From positions 13,552,994 through 13,616,993 of the forward strand of contig CM017569.1 in assembly GCA_007844125.1 (NCBI GenBank): a DNA stretch of 64,000 bases, read 5' to 3'. Origin of the DNA: Sinonovacula constricta. Its lineage: Eukaryota > Mollusca > Bivalvia > Cardiida > Solecurtidae. The first letter of the stretch is position 1. Each line of letters opens with the position of its first letter. A program made the translations under genes and the position numbers. The notes below the pieces were generated by a model, which was not told where the DNA came from, did no database searches, and saw only the letters and a list, made by a program, of their open reading frames with translations. This document shows positions 48,055 through 62,000 of the stretch, in pieces.

Positions 48055-51000
48055 ATGCAGTTGTTTCAGTAAATAGATTCTAACCATATCATCTCCCGTC
48101 ATTGCTTGCCTTAGGTTTCCATCACTTTTAATAATATGTCGTTTTAAACAGTATCCACAACTAGTATGATTGTAAATTGCTTTAGAACTGGTTCGAATCA
48201 CGCAAGGGACAAACCTAATCCTGTTATTTTGCGTCCTAGTGATAAATGGTGATAATAAGTGCGTCACTCGTGTCAGATTTAGCACGGAAATGGTGTAATA
48301 CTGTGTGTCCCTCATTTTAGAACGTTTTTGGGTGGTATCAAGCTGTCTCTGAAAGCAAAAGAGATACCTAGTATATTCTAGTTCTAAAAATTAAAAAAGT
48401 ATGGGAAAATTACATTAAACAAGATCACCCAAATGACTTTCTAAAACATTTGGCAAATTTTAACATACGTGTTCGCATTGTGTAGAGATCACTGATTGTT
48501 TTCATTTTTCATTAGACATCCTATGCATAATCTTTAAACAGATCTAAGTGGATGAGTTGGATATACTAATATTACAAATATCACAAATTCCGAATATTTT
48601 AACCAAAACAATATTTTGACATGTTTGCCTACTGCCATATGCTAGTTTTTACCGAGCCAACTTAATAGTAAAACATTGTTCTTAAATGGAAAATGACGTA
48701 AAATTTAGATTTATATTTTTAAAATATATTTTTTGTCCAAATTAAAGATTAGGATAACAGTAATATATATTTGGTTTAGAATGTTCATACAATTCTGGAT
48801 ACTTTTACTGTTGTTTTTTTTCAAAATATGTCAAAAAAGAGTCTTTACTCATGGTTAACGTACGTTTACGTTGGCTAATACATGTATATATGACCAAACA
48901 ATATAAAACTAAAATAAACTATATAAACTAAAAATAAAAAGAAATATCAGTTTATTAGTGCGTATGTTTGCTAAAAATTTTGTGAATAGTCTAAATGACA
49001 TTTCGTTTTTTGGCCAATTTAGATAATGCTTTTTAATACTACGTTCAGTAGGTTTGACTTATAAGAAAAGTATCAGCTTCTCTTGCCTTGCAGGTCTTCC
49101 TGACATTTTTAAACATATTTATAGTTTCTGTTATAACGCACTTGCACACTTATGGTCAAATAAATCATATAAGGCAGGTAAATGTGATCAATATTTCTTT
49201 TGCTTAGTTAAAACGACAGTGTCTGAGTTCTCACAGAGCACAGATAGTTTAACGCGTATTTATTTTTGAATGGAATACCCTAAAATCTTTTGTTTGTTTT
49301 ACTTAATTGTTTTGTTTTATGTTCTGGATGCAGACTTTCAAACAATGTCATTAATACAAAAATCTTAAGTTTAAGCCTGTTTAGGGTAATATTTTAATGT
49401 TATAACCATTGACTATTTTAAGTGGTATATGCGACTGCAACTTAATTTTGTTTTGTTTCTTGTGCTAGTTACTCGTCGTTTCAAGTCGTTTAGTCGCCTC
49501 TTAGGCAGGCCGGTTTTCACTGTATTTGTCCGTTGGGAGCATTGTAAAACTTTCATTCTCTTTTTTTTAAGCCGACTGAACGAATAAATGCTAATTATAG
49601 TGTAAATCGCCTGTAAGGAAGATCGAATAATTAACCCTAAATGTAAGGATTGGCACTGACGTTTTAAACCAATATATTATTTAAGTTATATAAGTTTCCT
49701 TCTACTAAAACTAATTAAACTAAGTTGTTAAAATATTATCTACAGAACAAGGAAGAGAAGTTAATCTTGAATAATTCTTGTACTCAGAAAGATTAAAATA
49801 TGGTGACAATTAAAGAATGTATTTAATTCCAAGTTTCAACGGATATGTAAACCTTGCGCTTCATAACGTTACATAGAATTATTCTAGATTCTTCTGCATT
49901 AATACACCGGACTAGATTGTTGTATTGGTTTTAATGAGTCATTATGCACTTGAATCGTGTATATAGATCACTCTTTTTTCCATTGTTAATTATTGTTCAT
50001 GCATTCCTTTTGTGATCATAGTTTTTCTTTCATGATTGTGCCTCATTCATACACTGTGTATGTCTTGCATAATTTGTAAATAGATTTTTCGACGACAGTT
50101 TTATAAACGCTAGAAACTTTAGGCAAATATATTTTTAAACTGATGGTTTATGCATATTATTGGTCATTTCGTTAATATTTCAATTACTGTCAATCGAATA
50201 TAATAAAAAGTTATACGATGTTATTTCTTAAGTTCAACACAATGTTACACAATTAGCGCGTGGCAAACATTATGCCTTATTGTTTTAGTTATATTTCAAC
50301 CTCAACTTGTTGTATATATGTGGCATATTGTCTCCTAGATCTTAACTGACCACTAATGGAATCTACATGTTTTTAAAAGAGTTTTCCAATTTTAAAATGA
50401 ACATTTGACCATTTTGAAGATTTAATTTGTAAATATATAGTTACTATCTTTTAATTATGAAAGGCACTTTAACATAATTTTACAATGTATAACACCGTAT
50501 TCTGTAGAATAAAATACATACAAAGCAAACAGTAATAGTGCTGTTTGAAAATAATACATTTGTTTTGGAAACAGCAAAAATAATATATTTTTTTTATATT
50601 GATCACTACACAGAAGATAATCGATGGCAAATTGTATCATGTTTACTGTGCCAATATTTTCATCGACGTCCACTAACTTGAACATATAAGAGCGTAAGAG
50701 ACGATTGTGTCCAATTAGCACGAGAGAGCATTGCGTAAACATACTGCTCATTTCTGTAAGATTTTAGTGACGTGCATATCAATACAATACAATAATGTGT
50801 TGAAACGTAAGTGCACAATTATTATTAATTTCTTCTTAATTGTTCTCAATTTCATAGATGCCACTAAGTATAGAAAAGTATAGGAACACAATTATTATGT
50901 AGGAGAATAGGTTATTTGCGTTTAAAATGTGCACATTTAAATACGTTTAATTTAATCTTGTTATGTTGCCTTTTTAGCTGCACATTGGTAAATCTTCAAT

Positions 51001-54000
51001 CCCTTAGACTTGCCTATAGCAATACGTGTATGCACTTTATAATGCAGCTACTTAACAATGATAAATTCCCACCTACAGACTTTCGCCCTTGTCTTTTCGC
51101 TGAAACACTATAAGATAACAGTTTTGGTATTATTAAATTAAACTAACTAATAGTTGTTTTGTTTTAAGACATATTTAAACAAAATTATTTGTAATTATTT
51201 GTTGATGTTTTGTGTAGCAACCGTTTCTTGATCTGCAAAGAATAACAATTCGGACAGTCAGTAACATCATTCACATTTGCATCATAACCAATGTACATGT
51301 GTGGCACTTTCAACTGAAACACATTCTGTTTTTGTCAGAAAGGGTTTCAAGTTAATGATCTCTACAAACATCACAAATTTGAAATCATTTACCATTTGTT
51401 AGAAAAGATTGTTAGTAATGGCTCGTCTTTAGGGTTGACCTGAAAAGAAACTGTCGTCATCTTAAATGACCTAATTTCTTATTTTGCTGGCTCGTTTGCG
51501 TTAATGCATCGATTCATTAACGTTTGTAGGTTTCCTCTTGTTTCTTTTGTGATTTGCTGCCTTGGTTTTCATGCAGAAGTACTCAGAATAGTTATTAGGT
51601 CATCGGACATGGCGGTATTTTCAAAGAAGCGTCTACTTTATCATATACTATTATTGAAACGCGAGTTTTATTTCCAGAAACACAAGTCTTCCAAATTGTG
51701 CATAATTTTATGTCTTAAAGTGTTAATAAATGAACATGCGTTGCGTGTCTTATTAAATTACTGTATTTTTTCTAGTATTCAGGACAATTCAATGTTTGAA
51801 TGAAATGAATTATTTTATTGTAGTTTCTCTTTGATTGTAGAGTACACTAGTTACCAGTCCTAAGAATAAACCTTTTCGCTGTAGTTTTCTTGGTATACAC
51901 GTGTCTCTTATTATATCTTAAAGAGCCATCAAAACATGACGCAATTAATTAGGATTTTATATTAATAAGTTCAAATGTTATGTATACCCATTCTTGAGAT
52001 TCTGTCGCTAATCTTGTTATTATTCGACCTTTATATTTTGTTAACTATTTTACCAGTTTATAAAGAAATATGTTTTGTACCGTGCTTGAGTATTTGTTAG
52101 TATTATTTTTACGGTATCTGCTTTTACATGTACATCTACTAAAGTAGGGTTTATATTCCAACTAAACACTGCCCTGGGAGATCGAACTCTGTGTTTGTTG
52201 TTTGAGAATACCCTATTCTATAGAATTATATATTTTACTGTACAGTTATTATTTTGCAATACTTTTAAGAAGGAGACTTAAGGAATAGTACAAAGGGATC
52301 AACCTTCTAACAAAATAAAAATTTCTGGGTAACTTTCAAACAATATTTTCAGTCACTGGCACGCTTATAAAGTCACAAACAAAAGAACGCATGAAACTAA
52401 ACTGGTTTTCTACAGTTTTGATATTTTCTCATACTAATAAACCATAGCAAATCATCAAGAAATGTCACACCTGAAGAAATTGTACGTTGATAGAATCATT
52501 GAGCATGATGTGTAGGATATCTCGTTGTTGACAAATTTCAATGATTTCATTTTTTATGGTTGTATTTAATCAATTTTACCTTCCCCAATATTTGTGATAC
52601 TTGTACTTTTATGTAATACATTTGTTGTATCTGTATATATATTTTGTAAAGTTAACTAAGATGTAATTATTGTACTATTGTTATTTAACTTTGCTGAGCG
52701 GCACACGTTCAATCAAAATTAATAAAATATATAATGTTTAACTTTGAACAAACCTTCTCGTGTTCTTTTTACATTTATACGCAAATAAGTTTCCCCATAA
52801 GACCACGTTATCTTATTGAAATATATATATATATATTTGGAATTTGGAATGACCTTCTGTACCAGATAAATAAGAACATCCGACACTTAAAAAAAAGCCG
52901 ACACCCACCATCACGCAGTATAATTTATTATTGAATTACCATAATTGATATTTTCTTTGTGACGTATTGAAGATGTGAAGATGTTCAAGGACTAAAAAAG
53001 AACTTATTGGAATGGATATCGAGGTCAATGAAAACATTTCGATACATAAAATACAGAAATACCACCTTCGAACACTAGTCTATTGACTGACCTAAGTGTT
53101 AATCAATTGACTACATGTCTAATTAACTTTCCTCGATATGATACAGAATTTTCAATGTAGATTTTTTTTTCTTCAAGCCAAATGCCTCACTCCCAGTGTC
53201 GATACACAAAACAAACAAACAAACGCTTAAAGAGAAGAGCATTTACACGAATATCTTCACTATGGTACATGTTGCAATATTTATTTGTTTGTTTACTTAT
53301 CTTACTAAGTTACGATTGTACATGTATTAAAAATGACGACATACCACCGACACATTTTATTGGGAAACCCATGTGAAGATCGCATGTTCTAAGTTGGAAA
53401 ATTACGGGTTGTTCTTATTCTAGTTTTCTTTTGACTAACTCGCGACATGTTTTCTTTATATTTTCTTCTGAGTAATATTGACAAAGTCTATACAAAGGAC
53501 AATTTCAGTAGCCACACTGTTACTGTCTATGTAGTTCTTTCAACCCGAGCATTTCTATCTACTTCATATTTAATTAATTAAGTCATTCTATCGCGTGTGC
53601 AAACGCTGAATGATATCTTGAAATAGGAGTTGCCTGTTCAAATATAGGTTAGTGGCCCAGAGATTAAACGCGGTCTCCCCGATGTTTATGTAAACCAGGG
53701 AGGCTGGCAATAAGGACACTGGCACAATTAATATTGTTGACACAAAATTAAAAAAAAACACACAATAATTTTAGCAATGGTACAGCAAAAAGACCGAACA
53801 CACGAGAATGAGTAGCAATACAGAGTTTTGTGAGGATATAGTGATAGTAGATCAAAGTGTGTGTAATAACATTTATTCTTTTGATTATCCTTTTGTGGGT
53901 TTTGTTCACTGTGTTAGTATTTACTGACTAGAGATATGAACTACTTAAATGAAATCGGAAATCCTTTAATATTAATGGCATATCCTTTCTCAATATAATT

Positions 54001-57000
54001 ATTTTACAACAAACATTTTGCAATAACTTTATCGTTAACAAGTCCAACAAATTTAAAGCTTGCATACAACTTGTAATCATTGTTACTATTGTAAAAACGG
54101 AAAACTAAACATTAAGCTTTATCATGGTATTCTACGTCATATTTCTGTTATAATTAATTATAAAAAATAAAACAAATATTAAAACTGAAAAAATCTTTAA
54201 TGTGAATGTTTTACCTCGCTTATACAACTAATTGCTGAATATAATTATTGGTTTGTTTCTTCAGTTATCGTCCCACTAGCAGTATTTTAGTTATCTGGAG
54301 GAGGTATTGTTTTGATATACATAACTTATTAATTATAACTATCAAATAAATTGTTCGATTTGGTGTTAATCGAATAGTTCATCAGATACTTAACATCGGC
54401 AATTATCAGGGCAGATATATTATGTATATATACTCCTACTTGCCGATGTCATGTATCTGATGTAATCTATACAATATACTTATCCTACTTTTACAGATTG
54501 TTCCAAGATGATGGAGTGTTTTAACACTCTTAATATGCTTATCGTCCGTTTAAATTTTACTTATAAAATGTTAAACGTAAATGTACGCTATTATGTACGA
54601 TAGTGTGTTATGAAATAAGAGAAAACCACAATGCACTGCAATTTTATTCGTATTTTTTTCAAACAATTTATAACGATACAAATATAACAAATGCATGTTT
54701 CTCAACTGACGCTTGTCAGCACTGCTTTCATTAAGCTCAAAGAAAAAAATACCCTTAATACAGCTGTATGCATAAAACAAAAGATTGCGTCGTTTTAGAA
54801 AGTATTTGAAATAACAACATTGTACTTCATGCAATATATATATCACTGATGCATTACAATAGAGTATTACATAGGTTTATAGGATAATATGTATTCTAAA
54901 TGGGAAATAACAAGAAAAATATCTTCATAAATTTACAAAGTTGTTTTAGTGTTGTTTTTTAATTTTATCAATAACACAAAATGCAATGTCATTAGGGTAA
55001 ATATTTATATATCATAAGTAACAAATAATTGTTACAATAAAAGAAATTAAGAGAAATGTCGTGTTATTTTATAAACGTTTTTGTTATAAAATTAGAGCTA
55101 TATTTTAAGTAAATTCGTTTGTATTTACACAAGAACAAATAATCACCCATTTAGTTCAGCCACTTATTGATGTTAAATGTATTTGAAAATAATTAAAATA
55201 CTAAAGTATAAGTTTCTTTAAACACAGTTTGTTAATTGTTTACCCTCTTGTTCACAATGAAGGACTGAAGTACGTGTTACTGTATAAATTAAACACGATA
55301 AACATAATAGAACAGATGACAATTGACACAATTATCAATCAATTAAACACGGAAAAACTATTTCAAAACAATGTATAATTAATAATATGTCTGAAAAGCG
55401 GCACTTTACAAAATTAATAGAACTACTCATTGATACTACTTTGAATTCTTAAGTGATTGTAATTAAAGGTGTGTTCTGACACTTTTAACCAGGAAGAACA
55501 TTGTCGAAAATGCAAAGTGTCCATGAAGTCGGTGTAGTTCATGGATTTGTTAATTATTAAATCACTTGCAATAAGCATGAGCATCGGTAAATGTAACATT
55601 TCAGCAGCTATCATGACGTTTCTTTATTTGCCAACAGCTAACCACTTACAAATTACTTAAACGTAGGCAATGAGCTGTCTACTAGTAATCGGAATCTACA
55701 ATAATTTCTATTATGTGTTTATCAGTACACTTTGCTTCTTATACATAAGGTGTGATCTAAAACCTTAGATTCCACTTGTGTTAATAAGAAAGTATAAAGG
55801 TTAAATTAAAATCCGTAGAACCTGACTACGTCGATTTTTGTTTATCGATGGCCATCTATGTAATCGATTATCACCGCCACCAGCTATATTTGCTCATATT
55901 TCATTATAACCTAATGATTGTTTACTTTCTACAAACAAACGTGGTATCATGTTGCCACAGACTCTGAAGGTCACAATTCAGCTTCTAACCCATAATTTTC
56001 TGTGGGAGTTGCCTTACCCGAACCTACAGTTTTTTGTAGATGCTGAGTTTATACGTGTCAAGCAGAGTGAGGGTACCTATCAAACATAACAACAGCGCTT
56101 CATCACGCATCAATAGCATGTGCCATCTCAACCGGAAATGATGAATTGTTAACTATACAAGGACACATTGATTTTTCCCTCGCTGGTATAACCTTCATAA
56201 TTGATAAACCGTTAACAGTTGACAACTGCTACAAATAACGAACGCATGTGATCGGGTGTCAGAGATGACGACTTGTACGTCCTCTAACTGCACGTCAAAC
56301 GTTGATTTATTGATCATAACTCTGTCGCTGCGATATATTTTACTAAACAAAACAAAACACATAACAATTTTATAAAGTTTCACTTGCTACTTGTTTAAAA
56401 AAGATGGACGATATATAAATGTGAAAAAGTTAAATTCTTTATTGTTACAACTAAAGGTTATTGCATCATTAGTACAGTAAATTGTAGTGAAATATTTATA
56501 TATAAATTTAATACATATATTCTTAAAGGTATTATGTATAGAGTTATGTAATCAAATGTACAGGTCGCCAAGATTGTTTGTTCGTTAACTCATTTTGACT
56601 AGCACAGTTATTAGGCCTTGCAAGTTTACTTATATCGCGGTAAATAAAACACGGAGAATAAGTTCCACAGTGACTACTCTTCAAAAAAGGTCTTTAAAAC
56701 TTTAAATCTGCATTTAGTCTGACATCATCGTAAAGTGATAAAAACTGTAGCTGCAGTATTAAAACAACATTCACACAATTTATTATTTACATGTAATCTT
56801 AGTCCTTAAAGTGTGTATTGATAGTGCTTTTGACTTTTTGTAAATGGATAATTTCACATGGTGTATAGCACAATATCCTTGTGTCTGTTGAAAGTTATTT
56901 TAAATAATTTATGCACTTGAAATCGGAAACGAAAAAAACAAACAAACTGGTGATTGCAAAATGATTCCATTTGAAAATGATCGTTTCAAAAATAGGTTTT

Positions 57001-57394
57001 CTTATACAGCAACCACTACAAAAGCGTATTTATTTAACTACCAATATTTGAGCACCAGTTTAGGGACTGCAACAAACATACATAGTACATGTAGTTAGCA
57101 AAACTAGCAAAAACTGCAGAAGAAATTATTTCAGGTTGATACTGCTGTTATGTTGTTATCCTGGTAGCGATAGATTGCATTTAAGTAACATTTAAATTTA
57201 GTGCAGTCACGTATTACGCAGGTTGATCTAACTACACTTTTTGCTTCAGCTTTCTAATATTTCGCGCTTAATCGGCTTATAATAAAAAAGTTATGATAAA
57301 GTTTCATCCGCTTGAACCTCCTTCGAGACTTGGTTAAAAGGTTAAAACATGTGTAATTTTGAAATATCATGTGATCATATTACTTCTTTCATTC

Positions 57395-57400
57395 TTTATT
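57395..57400 (-). promoter_or_regulatory. Candidate polyadenylation signal of the TRIM-like gene
   Basis: TTTATT on the + strand (AATAAA on the - strand), about 600 bases beyond the stop at 57998. Other AT-rich variants lie nearer, so the choice is uncertain. Confidence 0.25.
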
Positions 57401-57997
57401 TATTCTTTCGAAAAACATTTTTTTCATCATAACCAATATAAATATCTAGTATGTTTCATTTGTTATTTACATTATAAGCATTTGTCGGTACGCAAATAAT
57501 GACATGATATAGCATTAAAATGTGAAGATTAATTGTTCGTTCTGTGGGATAAAACATTTAATTTTGACTTCAAACAGGTAACTTGATTTGATTAATGTTA
57601 AATTATTCATGGTGGTTATCCTCTCCAGCGAATAATGCCCAGCCACAATGACAGTGCATTGCTTATAACTTTTTCAGAAATCCAGACCCATTAACATGCC
57701 ATCGACAAGGAAGCGATTAAAACTTGTCAAAATATATGAACAGATTAAACATGTTCGCAATAGCTCATTAAACTAATAAAACCTCTGAAAAGAGACAGAA
57801 AAACTGAAAAATATAAACAAATAGAATGACTTGATTACACCTCGTTTATGATATTTTGTATAACAATAACACATCCAGAAAAGTATTATAATGTATTACC
57901 GGTTTGTTTAAAGTCGCGGAACCTGCCGCCGGTTTACTTTACATTATTTAATTCTTATTGAACATCTTAACTGAAAACATGTCCAACACCAATTCGC

Positions 57998-59047
57998 CTA
58001 AAACTGCCTCGTCTTGAAGAATATGGAACAATTCTTGGCGCAAAGGTCTGTTAAAGCCATGAAATCGCCGTACGGGTGAAAACACAACGCACGGGGACTT
58101 TTCACTTCTTCATCATGCTTCAACAAAATTCGAATCAGCTCTCCCTTGTTGTTAAGCTTGTGGATATTCGCTGATGACTTTCCGCAAATGAACAAATTGT
58201 TATTTCTGTCAGTCTCAATACCAGTTGGGTATTCCAAAGCAGTGTGTTCGTATACGAACCTCACCTGTCCGGCTTGAGTTAGGCAGGTCACTGTATCCTC
58301 CGTTGCATCAGAAACGTACAGGATCGTCTGAAAGAAATCCGTCGCTATATGCAGAGGACACTTAAACAAGTTTTTATCATTCATTGATTGTATCATTTTG
58401 ACAAGTTTACCATCTTCGGTGTAAATCTTCACTGATGGCGTATTGCTCCAAGGTTCGCATGTGACGGCGAAATTCGTTTTCAGTCGACAGATCCCGAAAC
58501 ATTCTCCGTCAGTTTTAAAAGACCGAACAGCATGTAGATGAGGTTCACATTCAACAATGTACACGGTTTCTGATTTTGGCACGGTCACGGCGATCTTGTT
58601 TGCGCATATGAGAGTTACATCCCAAGCGCTGTTTTCAAACTTCAGTCTGTCACTGACAACACCGAGCTTGTTTACCTTCTTAATATTGCCATGATGCCAG
58701 TCGCACAAGACAACGTCTTCGCTGGAGACATATGCGATACCTGTAAAACCACAATTTTTCTGATTGTCATCCGTGCATGGGACTCGGACTAATGAGCCTT
58801 TGTCATCGTCATCTGATGGCGTTGACAGGAATGGCGGCAGTCGTGAAACGTCCTCCGTCACGTTAATTTCGCCATATTTTTCGATTGCTTTCAGTTGTTC
58901 AATGATTTGGTCGGACTGGAACTCATACTTCAGACCGCCGTATTCTTCCTCTGATTTAAGGACACTAGTTTCAATTTCCTTCGACTCATTAGTTGTGTCG
59001 TCAATGATGTCCCGGTATTTGTCAAAGTCGTCGAAGTCTTCTCCGAG
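57998..59047 (-). CDS. TRIM-like gene: last exon with NHL-type propeller
   Basis: 350 codons including the stop. It opens with the end of the coiled coil (DQIIEQLKAIEKYGEI), then an Asp-rich spacer. Six blade-like repeats follow, each with a buried strand then polar turn: FTGIAYVSSEDVVLCDW, IKKVNKLG, CFGICRLKTNFAVTCE, IYTEDGKLVKMI, LHIATDFFQTILYVSD, PTGIETDRNNNLFICG, INKxGELI-like HKLNNKGELIRIL and PRALCFHPYGDFMALTD. The pattern is that of the NHL propellers found in large numbers in bivalve TRIM-like genes. Confidence 0.88.
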   Translation of the reverse strand, partial: LGEDFDDFDKYRDIIDDTTNESKEIETSVLKSEEEYGGLKYEFQSDQIIEQLKAIEKYGEINVTEDVSRLPPFLSTPSDDDDKGSLVRVPCTDDNQKNCGFTGIAYVSSEDVVLCDWHHGNIKKVNKLGVVSDRLKFENSAWDVTLICANKIAVTVPKSETVYIVECEPHLHAVRSFKTDGECFGICRLKTNFAVTCEPWSNTPSVKIYTEDGKLVKMIQSMNDKNLFKCPLHIATDFFQTILYVSDATEDTVTCLTQAGQVRFVYEHTALEYPTGIETDRNNNLFICGKSSANIHKLNNKGELIRILLKHDEEVKSPRALCFHPYGDFMALTDLCAKNCSIFFKTRQF

Positions 59048-62000
59048 CTAAAAATGGGTATATATAAATATTATATTTATTCATCAGATTGTATTACAAA
59101 AATAACACACTATTGTGAACTTTAAGGACATATTTCAATGTAAATGTACGTAAAAGACATCAGTGAAATAAATGTCATTGAACGCGAAGGGTTTTCTTTA
59201 ATAAAGACTTCATTTTCATGATTTTTAAAAAAAACATTCTGGAAAGCTGATAACTTAAGATGTTTGCATATTATAAGATAAAGGAAAACTATTTTGGAGG
59301 ACAGACAACTATTTGAATTGTATGTTGGCACAATTCATAGATCCGTCGATACTATCTGCAGAAGTTCCAGTGTTCAACCCCAGGCCGACATACCAAAGTC
59401 GTTACACTGGTGGAGGTTTAGAACCCTTGCTAAAGCTCCAGCAAAAGACAAGCTGTGAGTGATTCCATGATAAGTGTTCACGGCTTGCTATGCAAACAAA
59501 TGTAGCAGTTTAGCTGGTTTAAATGGACAACGTGCCGGGATTAAAATTCGTTGGTTTTACGAAGACGAAAGTTTAAAAAAAGATTATATACTGTTTAAGG
59601 TTTTGATTATAGATTACAAAGTTAATAGACAATACTTAACATATGGGTGCAAAGAAAATAAATATGTAAGTACATATAGAAAAGGTATTTGTAGGTTCTG
59701 TGCACGTTGATATAGGAAAATATGATGCAAAGGGAACATTTATTCAATGTTTAACAGGCAGACAAACAAACAAACAAACACACAATCAAAATAGCACTTC
59801 ACTTTGGCTGCCATTTGCCAAAATAAAGAATGTAAGAGATTACATTGTTTATAAAATAGTTTATATTCAGTTTATAAAAAGTGGATACAAAAACAAACAG
59901 TGAAGAAGATATATTGGATAATTGAATGTTCACACAGTGTCCAGTCTTTTCATGGAGTGAATTGAATTGTAAATACATATAGAGGTGACGAATGAGGTTA
60001 TTTAAACACGCTGAACACAGTACAAAAACAGTAGAGATCACCCTGATGGATGCGGCTAACCTGGGGCACTTGTACTGGAGTCTAGGCATGCAGAAATATA
60101 TTAAAACAATTAAATCCATATATTTGGTGCTTAACTGTCTATTCCAAGAGAGGCACGTTTCACGGATTAGTCAAACGTCGTAATGGATAATATATAAAAT
60201 GATTATCATATAACCGGTTGAAAATTGAGAAGATGCAATAACAGTTAATTAATGGCATAGTTTTATTGGCATTTTCGCGTCGCCACAACGTAATTAACAT
60301 GTTATGAAAGTGGAATTTAACTATCTCGTTAAGTACTTGTTTATTTAAAATCGCATTTGTTTATGTAAAACTGCGTGCAGTTACCGTATATGATGGTAAT
60401 ATATTCACAAGCTTTTGGCATACAAGTGCTTTGCTCAGGTATCGCAAGCATATACCTGTAAATCTAGTTTGAAAAAGGTAGTCACATGATTACAATTATC
60501 GTCACAAATGTGTGTATTCTGAAAATAAAATTTATTTTACTATGTCTAAGATTAGATTTTTATTTAGAAACATTCTGCCCTTATTCCATTAAACTGAAGA
60601 TGCGTGAACTTATTTACTTATATTAACGAGATTAGCCAACAAAAGGAAGTTAGAAGCAAAACCTACTCTTATGACATTTATTTAACTTGAGATAAATACA
60701 TTATATTCCGTGATTCCAGAAAAGTGTCATAAAAACATACAACTATTTGCGAATATTTCATGTTCATGGTCTGGTGGCGGCAAGAATATAAAACTATATA
60801 TAATTAACATGAACGTTTTCATAATTTTGCCAGAATACCAAACCGTTCTGTGTTTTGTTTAAGAATCGTTTAAACAAAGAAAACAACAGTTTATCAGGAA
60901 AAAAATATCTCTATACGTCTAGTCTAGCTATTTTTGCGTTATGACCTAATAAAACTTTGCATTATTATTGACTTTAAAATAGGAACCATTCGATCATTTT
61001 GCACACTTATTAAAATAAAAGTTTTCGTTTAATTCTTATGACAGAAATAGTACATTTTACTGCATTTTGTAAATTATAAACTCAAATGTGCCGTACCTGG
61101 AGTCCCGCCCATAATTGTCTGCTTTCCTGTCTCAACTTGGCGGCCTCTGCCATCTTCGTGATGATAAATGTCGTACAGTTCTCGTGCTTGTTGGCATAAT
61201 TCGTCAACATTTCTGCCTTCAGCTGTCAAACGATAATTATATGGTTTATGTGTTTTGTCAGAAAAGGACGGCTGAATGTTTTAAAAATCTATTAACATAG
61301 AAATTTGAGTAAATGAGAACATATCAAGACCCAACCATTTTTCAATGCGGTCTACTCGGCTTTAACTACCATCATAAAAATATACGAAAACAAGACATTA
61401 CTGTGTCAATGAAATTTCAAGAAAGAAGTAATACTTTTATTATATTTGCATCTGTGAGTATCATTTATATGTAGTGACGAGAAAAATATGCATAACAGAA
61501 ACAGCTCATTGAACATCAAAAATAAAAGTATATCAATATCCTTACCATAACAAATTTAAATTCGCTTCATTAATAAAAATATGTTTTAATTGATTTTTCT
61601 AACCTTGTAAATCTTTTCCATGACCGGCTCCACCATGTCAATAAGCTGATCTATGATCACTTCCTTTCGAGCTGCAAGGAAGTCTTTCATGTTTTGGCGG
61701 TCTTCTACGATAACGCCTGCATACTCATGCATCATTTTCAGATGATCTTTGTACTTTTGTGGCTCGAACGGTTCTAAGTCCAAATCTTCAAAGTAACCTG
61801 AAAATAGCATGGTCTCATAAATATGAAAGAATAACAAGGTCCTACAAGTACTACAGCATATAAAAAATTTGAAAACAAACAAACAAACAATTGAAACGAA
61901 ACATTGCGTGCGTACAATAGAGTAAAACCAACAGTTACCACCTTAGTACGTTAAGGTGGCATGAAGGCCGATTGGTGTGCTTAAACATCAAGCATATGAA

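Larger units (their letters stand above)
47382..57997. other. PLCE 3' flank and long AT-rich intergenic stretch
   Basis: 10.6 kb between the stop codons of two convergent genes. The first part must include the PLCE 3' UTR. The region is strongly AT-rich with short random frames only. I see no coding exon, no RNA gene and no repeat array. The last few hundred bases should hold the 3' UTR of the - strand gene. Confidence 0.55.
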
